10,335 nucleotides of DNA from assembly GCA_002409455.1 (NCBI GenBank), contig DHNI01000055.1, positions 14,991 to 25,325 of the forward strand, written 5' to 3'. Source of the DNA: Firmicutes bacterium UBA5420. GTDB lineage: Bacteria > Bacillota > Limnochordia > Darwinibacteriales > Darwinibacteriaceae. This document shows, piece by piece, positions 7,015 through 10,335 of this stretch. The notes beneath the pieces are model-generated. The model was not told where the DNA came from and ran no database searches. It was given only the letters and a program-made list of their open reading frames with translations. The position numbers and the translations under genes were made by a program. The number at the start of each line of letters is the position of its first letter. Position 1 is the first letter of the stretch.

Positions 7015-7026
7015 CTATTCCTCCCC
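7015..7026 (-). promoter_or_regulatory. Ribosome binding site of nnr, embedded in the last codons of acpS
   Basis: On the minus strand the bases read GGGGAGGAATAG. They encode the final Gly-Glu-Glu-stop of acpS and provide an almost perfect Shine-Dalgarno for nnr, whose ATG begins three bases after the stop. The layout implies termination-reinitiation coupling. The identical 12-mer occurs at 8729-8740. Confidence 0.8.
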
Positions 7027-7389
7027 AAGGGCAATGGCATACGCCATAGCCAGTTCTTTGGTATGTGACAAGCTCAAAACAAAGTGGGTGATCCCAAGGT
7101 CGGAGGCTACCTCTAAGGCTGGTTGTAAGAGACGAACTTGGGGTTGTCCTAGAGCATTTGTGTAAATCTCAATGGAACCAAAAGGGAGCCCTTGCTGCCA
7201 ACCTCGGCCCACCGCTTTCATTACCGCCTCTTTAGCTGCAAAACGGGCGGCCCAAGATTGAGCTCTTCGCCCCTCTAAATCGTTTCTTTCACAACTTGTG
7301 TAAATCCTTTCGCGGAACGCTCGGCGCTTGATTGCCTTTTCTATGCGGGCGATTTCCACCAAGTCAACTCCACAACCTCTAACTGACAC
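7015..7389 (-). CDS. acpS: Holo-[acyl-carrier-protein] synthase
   Basis: Transfers the 4'-phosphopantetheine arm from coenzyme A to acyl carrier protein, which is essential for fatty acid synthesis. At 124 aa it has the family's usual size. The family signature starts at residue 5, GCGVDLVEIARIEKA, with the metal-binding Asp9. FAAKEAVMKAVG (50-61) supplies Glu54, and LSLSHTKELAMAYA (105-118) is the conserved C-terminal strand and helix. The start is set at GTG 7389, giving MSVRGCGVDL, the standard spacing to the motif, and a ribosome-site-like AGGGTGG just upstream. A GTG at 7398 is possible but adds three unconserved residues. It overlaps the end of glmM by 11 bases. Its own last codons form the nnr ribosome site. 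Confidence 0.93.
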   Translation of the reverse strand: MSVRGCGVDLVEIARIEKAIKRRAFRERIYTSCERNDLEGRRAQSWAARFAAKEAVMKAVGRGWQQGLPFGSIEIYTNALGQPQVRLLQPALEVASDLGITHFVLSLSHTKELAMAYAIALGEE

Positions 7390-8725
7390 GGCTACCACCC
7401 TGTTCTTCCCTGATGGTTTGTACCACCCGCTGAACACACTTCTGCAAAACATTGGCATCGGGGTGCTCCCCCAAAACTCGAATCATGGGTTCCGTCCCAG
7501 AAGCTCGCACAAAAAGCCGTCCCATGGGTGCTAGTTCTTGTTCAGCTTGGCTGATCACCCCTTGAATACGCTGGTTGTCTTGCCAACCCTCTTTCTGCTC
7601 CACGCTAATGTTCACAAGACTTTGCGGAAAAACCACCATATCTTTTGCCAAGTTGGCCAAGGTTTGTCCTTGAACCGCCCTCATCTCCAGTAATTTCAAG
7701 GCAGATAGGATACCATCACCTGTTGTGGAGTTTTCTAGAAAGATGATGTGCCCAGATTGCTCTCCTCCTAAAATGCAACCCGCACTTTGCATGCTTTCTA
7801 GTACGAAGCGGTCTCCCGGTTTGGCGTAGATAACATCTCCCCCTCGATCAACAAAAGCTTGGCGAAGCCCCCCATTAGAATAGGCTGTGGCAATTACTTT
7901 TTGGCCGGGTAGGCGATCTTGGCGTAGTAAGTGTAGACCAATGATAGCTAGAATCTGATCGCCATTAAGTAGATCACCCTGTTCGTCAACGGCTAAAACT
8001 CGATCACCATCACCATCAAAAGCAAATCCTAAGTCACAACCGGCCTCTGTGGTGAGATTCTGGATCTTTTCGGGAAAGGTAGAACCGCAGAAATGGTTAA
8101 TATTAATACCATTGGGCTGATCATGAAAAGATCGGACTTCAGCCCCTAAATCCCTGAGAATTCGAGCTGCAATGGACGAAGTAGCCCCATTAGCACAATC
8201 GATGGCCAAGCGGAGGCCGCTAAGATCCACGGGAACCTGCTCCTTAAGATATTGCACATAAAGCTCGATCGCTGCATCCTTGGTAATAACCTGCCCCACA
8301 TCGCCTCCTATGGGCCTTGGAACATCATCTTCCCCTATGAGTTCTTCGATGTCTGCCTCCAAACGTTGGGAGAGTTTGAATCCATCCGAGCCAAACACTT
8401 TGATTCCATTGTCCTGAAGGGGGTTGTGCGAAGCGGAGATCATGATCCCAGCCGAACAACGAAGTTCTTTTGTCAAATACGCTACCGCTGGAGTTGGCAC
8501 TACACCAACCAAAATAACATCAAGTCCGCTGGATGTAACCCCAGCTATCAGAGCTCCTTCGAGCATCTGACCCGAGAGACGAGGATCGCGCCCAATCAAA
8601 ATCGGATGCTTTCCTTCTCTCCCCAGCACCAGAGCTGTAGCCCGCCCCACCCGCAAAGCCAGTTCGGCAGTGAGCTCGCGATTGGCTACACCACGTATAC
8701 CATCCGTCCCGAAAAACTTCAGCAC
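7379..8725 (-). CDS. glmM: Phosphoglucosamine mutase
   Basis: Interconverts glucosamine-6-phosphate and glucosamine-1-phosphate on the way to UDP-GlcNAc and peptidoglycan; cytoplasmic, 448 aa, the standard length. It shows FGTDGIRGVANREL at the N-terminus and the phosphoserine loop ISASHNP (96-102, Ser99). The Mg-binding loop is FDGDGDR (236-242), the sugar-binding loop is GGEQSGH (320-326), and the phosphate-binding loop is RASGTEPMIRV (407-417). The usual TVMSNLG segment reads TAYSNGG (280-286) here, a mild deviation that does not touch the catalytic residues. The GTG start at 8725 follows the cdaR stop by three bases, with GGGGAGGAA at the end of cdaR as ribosome site. In other Bacillota, CdaA and CdaR lie beside GlmM, and GlmM binds and modulates CdaA; the same arrangement is seen here. 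Confidence 0.96.
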   Translation of the reverse strand: MLKFFGTDGIRGVANRELTAELALRVGRATALVLGREGKHPILIGRDPRLSGQMLEGALIAGVTSSGLDVILVGVVPTPAVAYLTKELRCSAGIMISASHNPLQDNGIKVFGSDGFKLSQRLEADIEELIGEDDVPRPIGGDVGQVITKDAAIELYVQYLKEQVPVDLSGLRLAIDCANGATSSIAARILRDLGAEVRSFHDQPNGININHFCGSTFPEKIQNLTTEAGCDLGFAFDGDGDRVLAVDEQGDLLNGDQILAIIGLHLLRQDRLPGQKVIATAYSNGGLRQAFVDRGGDVIYAKPGDRFVLESMQSAGCILGGEQSGHIIFLENSTTGDGILSALKLLEMRAVQGQTLANLAKDMVVFPQSLVNISVEQKEGWQDNQRIQGVISQAEQELAPMGRLFVRASGTEPMIRVLGEHPDANVLQKCVQRVVQTIREEQGGSRVS

Positions 8726-8728
8726 ACA

Positions 8729-8740
8729 CTATTCCTCCCC
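8729..8740 (-). promoter_or_regulatory. Ribosome binding site of glmM, embedded in the last codons of cdaR
   Basis: The minus-strand bases GGGGAGGAATAG encode the closing Gly-Glu-Glu-stop of cdaR and act as a strong Shine-Dalgarno for the GTG start of glmM three bases beyond. This site decides the non-ATG start of glmM. It is the same 12-mer, used in the same way, as at the acpS-nnr junction. Confidence 0.8.
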
Positions 8741-9400
8741 ATTGTCAACGACTTCAATAATCCGAACCTCTGCAGGATCAACCTCCAGCCCATATAGACT
8801 ACGGCCCTGAGCATCTAGAGCTTGCACCTGAAACGATGTCTCTAGATTCAACTCTGGATCAATACCTAGATAAGCCACCACATGATCCACTTCCTCTAGT
8901 ATACTACGTGGGCCTCTAACGGTGATTACCGCGGGAGAAGGCCTGATTCCCATCATCATACGATTGCGATCAATACCCAAAAAAGCCAGCGTAACCGGGA
9001 ATACGGCCTCCGCGACATCTTCGGTGTAAACGCTCACCCATTGTGGGATGACGCTAACAATATTGATCCCCAGAGCGCCATCCACTTCAACGCTATAGGT
9101 TTCCGTACCTTCTACCGCCCCAGCTAGATTGATGGAAGCCGAGACAGAACTCTCTCCCCGATTGACAAGGGGAGATAATCCTCTAATTCTCACTCTAACG
9201 TTTTCAGGTGGATCGACCAAAACCAAATCTGCAGGCAAGTTCTGTACCTGAACCTCAAGGGTAATTGTCCGTTCTGTTTCACCAAGGGTGCCATCGCCGG
9301 TAGCCAAAAGCCAGAAAATGACGGCCAGCAACAAGGAGAAGAAACGCCAATAGACCTCGGGTTTTGTTAGGAAGGCCCAGAGTTTACTGATCCGGCTCAT
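8729..9400 (-). CDS. cdaR: YbbR-domain protein, regulator of diadenylate cyclase
   Basis: Membrane-anchored partner of CdaA that in other Bacillota adjusts c-di-AMP synthesis from outside the membrane. The 223-aa protein has a short cytoplasmic N-terminus, one transmembrane helix (about 17-34, WRFFSLLLAVIFWLLAT), and an extracytoplasmic part with two YbbR-like repeats. Repeat one spans about 45-125 (from TITLEVQVQNLPADLVLVD) and repeat two about 132-217 (including PSPAVITVRGPRS). Bacillus subtilis CdaR has four such domains and is about twice as long, so this is a short form. The start is placed at ATG 9400, which overlaps the cdaA stop as ATGA and has a purine-rich GGGGGGAGAG about 6 bases upstream. 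The ATG at 9421 would put that site inside the gene. No enzyme motif is present. Confidence 0.9.
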   Translation of the reverse strand: MSRISKLWAFLTKPEVYWRFFSLLLAVIFWLLATGDGTLGETERTITLEVQVQNLPADLVLVDPPENVRVRIRGLSPLVNRGESSVSASINLAGAVEGTETYSVEVDGALGINIVSVIPQWVSVYTEDVAEAVFPVTLAFLGIDRNRMMMGIRPSPAVITVRGPRSILEEVDHVVAYLGIDPELNLETSFQVQALDAQGRSLYGLEVDPAEVRIIEVVDNGEE

Positions 9401-10152
9401 GACGTCTCTCCCCCCGCCCAATAAAACTTCAGTTGTTCTCTAAGTCTCGCCTCTGTCAAGTATCTACGGAGGCGACCGCCAACGGCAAGCGAAATTGTGC
9501 CCGTCTCTTCCGAAACAACAATAATCACGGCATCTGTTTGTTCAGACATACCTACAGCCGCCCTATGCCTAGTACCCAAACCTCCACTTAACGGGCTGTC
9601 AGTGAGGGGTAAGACACAGCCAGCACTGACGATACGCCCGGCAGAAATAATGACAGCACCATCATGGAGAGGGCTATTGGGCTCAAAAATATTCACCAAA
9701 AGCTCGGTCGTGATCAAAGCATCCAGTCCAACACCCGTTGCTATGTACTCATGTAGACCGACTTGACGGTGAAGAACAATTAAAGCGCCCGTCTTCTTTG
9801 CACTCAGTCGACCGCATGCCGTTATGACAGCATCTAGGTCAAACACCTGTTGCCCAACGCCGCGGCCTGTCATCCAGCCAAAGAGCTGGCCACGCCCTAG
9901 CTGTTCTAGGCCTCGCCTCAGCTCAGGATAAAAGACCACGGGCAAAGCCACCAAGAACAAGGTTGTGGCCTGATCAAGGAGCCAACTCACGGTACGCAAA
10001 CTCAAGGCCCGGGCTACTACACTACTGCCAAAGACAATGGCCAATCCCTTAACCAAGGTGGTGGCCCTTGTACCTTGAATAGAGTAAATTACCCGATAGA
10101 CTACATAAGCCACTATGAGAATATCGACGGCGTCTCGAAGTGTGAAAAGCAC
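9397..10152 (-). CDS. cdaA: Diadenylate cyclase, CdaA/DacA type
   Basis: Membrane-bound enzyme that condenses two ATP into cyclic di-AMP, the second messenger for potassium, osmolyte and cell-wall homeostasis. The 251-aa protein starts with three hydrophobic segments (about 8-25, 35-50 and 60-76), then a linker YPELRRGLEQLGRG, then the DAC catalytic domain (about 95-240). Its two signature motifs are intact: the DGA motif in PLHDGAVII (161-169) and the RHR motif in LGTRHRAAVG (192-201). VVSEETGTISLAVGG (212-226) closes the active site region. The start is set at GTG 10152, 8 bases after GGAGG (10161-10165). A TTG three bases earlier (10155) is in frame but only 5 bases from that site. It overlaps cdaR by four bases and begins 27 bases after the aminotransferase stop, so it may share that transcript. 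Confidence 0.95.
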   Translation of the reverse strand: MLFTLRDAVDILIVAYVVYRVIYSIQGTRATTLVKGLAIVFGSSVVARALSLRTVSWLLDQATTLFLVALPVVFYPELRRGLEQLGRGQLFGWMTGRGVGQQVFDLDAVITACGRLSAKKTGALIVLHRQVGLHEYIATGVGLDALITTELLVNIFEPNSPLHDGAVIISAGRIVSAGCVLPLTDSPLSGGLGTRHRAAVGMSEQTDAVIIVVSEETGTISLAVGGRLRRYLTEARLREQLKFYWAGGETS

Positions 10153-10179
10153 CAAGAGTTCCTCCTTAGAATCTCTTTC

Positions 10180-10335
10180 TTAGGAATCCATGACCAGTTC
10201 TGCCGCCTGCGTGGCCTGGCCGAATTTTCTCATATCTATCTCCAAAACTGCCAAAGCAGTCAAGACATCAAGTGGGGTGGCATAACCCATGTGGCCTACC
10301 CGAAAGATATTGTTGGCATGGGCACCCTGTCCACC
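10180..10335 (-). CDS. Class V PLP-dependent aminotransferase, C-terminal 51 residues (5' end outside window)
   Basis: Only the last 51 residues are present, ending at the TAA at 10180-10182. They read GGQGAHANNIFRVGHMGY followed by TPLDVLTALAVLEIDMRKFG, the C-terminal signature of the alanine-glyoxylate/serine-glyoxylate aminotransferase group (also annotated as soluble hydrogenase small subunit-like). Such enzymes move amino groups between alanine or serine and glyoxylate or pyruvate in the cytoplasm. The PLP lysine and substrate-binding regions are outside the window, so the exact substrate cannot be given. No terminator is visible in the 27 bases before cdaA. Confidence 0.8.
   Translation of the reverse strand, partial: GGQGAHANNIFRVGHMGYATPLDVLTALAVLEIDMRKFGQATQAAELVMDS

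Noticed and set aside
8252..8797. A 181-codon plus-strand open frame opposite glmM and cdaR
   Set aside because: It lies opposite strongly conserved GlmM coding sequence, resembles no known family, and is explained as an antisense shadow.
10153..10182. Terminator or c-di-AMP riboswitch between the aminotransferase and cdaA
   Set aside because: The gap is only 27 bases, with no stable hairpin and no T tract, too small for a ydaO-type riboswitch.

Overview
The window looks like chromosomal DNA from a Bacillota (Firmicutes) lineage, probably one of the deep clostridial or thermophilic-type groups. The main evidence is the order cdaA-cdaR-glmM, which is the hallmark cyclic-di-AMP locus of this phylum, together with acpS and alr nearby and a DnaD-domain protein paired with a DnaC/DnaI-type ATPase. 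Strong GGAGG ribosome binding sites and frequent GTG/TTG starts fit this. Genus cannot be read from the sequence. I see no rRNA, tRNA, CRISPR, insertion sequence or phage structural gene.

Layout. Positions 1-722 (minus) hold the N-terminal 240 residues of N-acetylglucosamine-6-phosphate deacetylase (nagA), cut by the window edge. A 187-bp divergent intergenic region (723-909) carries a good plus-strand promoter. Positions 910-2367 (plus) encode a polar amino acid ABC importer: a periplasmic-type binding protein and a permease, with no ATPase gene following. That pair meets a long minus-strand gene train tail to tail, with one base between the two stop codons and a hairpin spanning both.

The minus-strand train runs from the right edge to 2369. 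In transcription order it is: the 3' end of a class V (PLP) aminotransferase, cdaA (diadenylate cyclase), cdaR (YbbR-domain regulator), glmM (phosphoglucosamine mutase), acpS (holo-ACP synthase), nnr (bifunctional NAD(P)HX epimerase/dehydratase), alr (alanine racemase), a membrane-anchored secreted protein resembling the C-terminal module of glucodextranase, a short DnaD-domain protein, and a DnaC-type helicase-loader ATPase. Junctions are overlaps or 3-40 base gaps, with no terminator seen, so it is probably one operon or a few coupled transcripts.

How the genes work together. GlmM makes glucosamine-1-phosphate for UDP-GlcNAc, Alr makes D-alanine for peptidoglycan, and CdaA/CdaR control c-di-AMP, which ties turgor and wall synthesis together. 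NagA, just beyond the importer, recycles GlcNAc-6-phosphate into the same amino sugar pool. AcpS activates acyl carrier protein for lipid synthesis, and Nnr repairs damaged NAD(P)H. The two replication proteins at the end of this envelope train, and the unknown membrane protein before them, are the least expected part. I do not see a clearly new defence or mobile system; the window reads mainly as core housekeeping with some unusual linkages and junctions.
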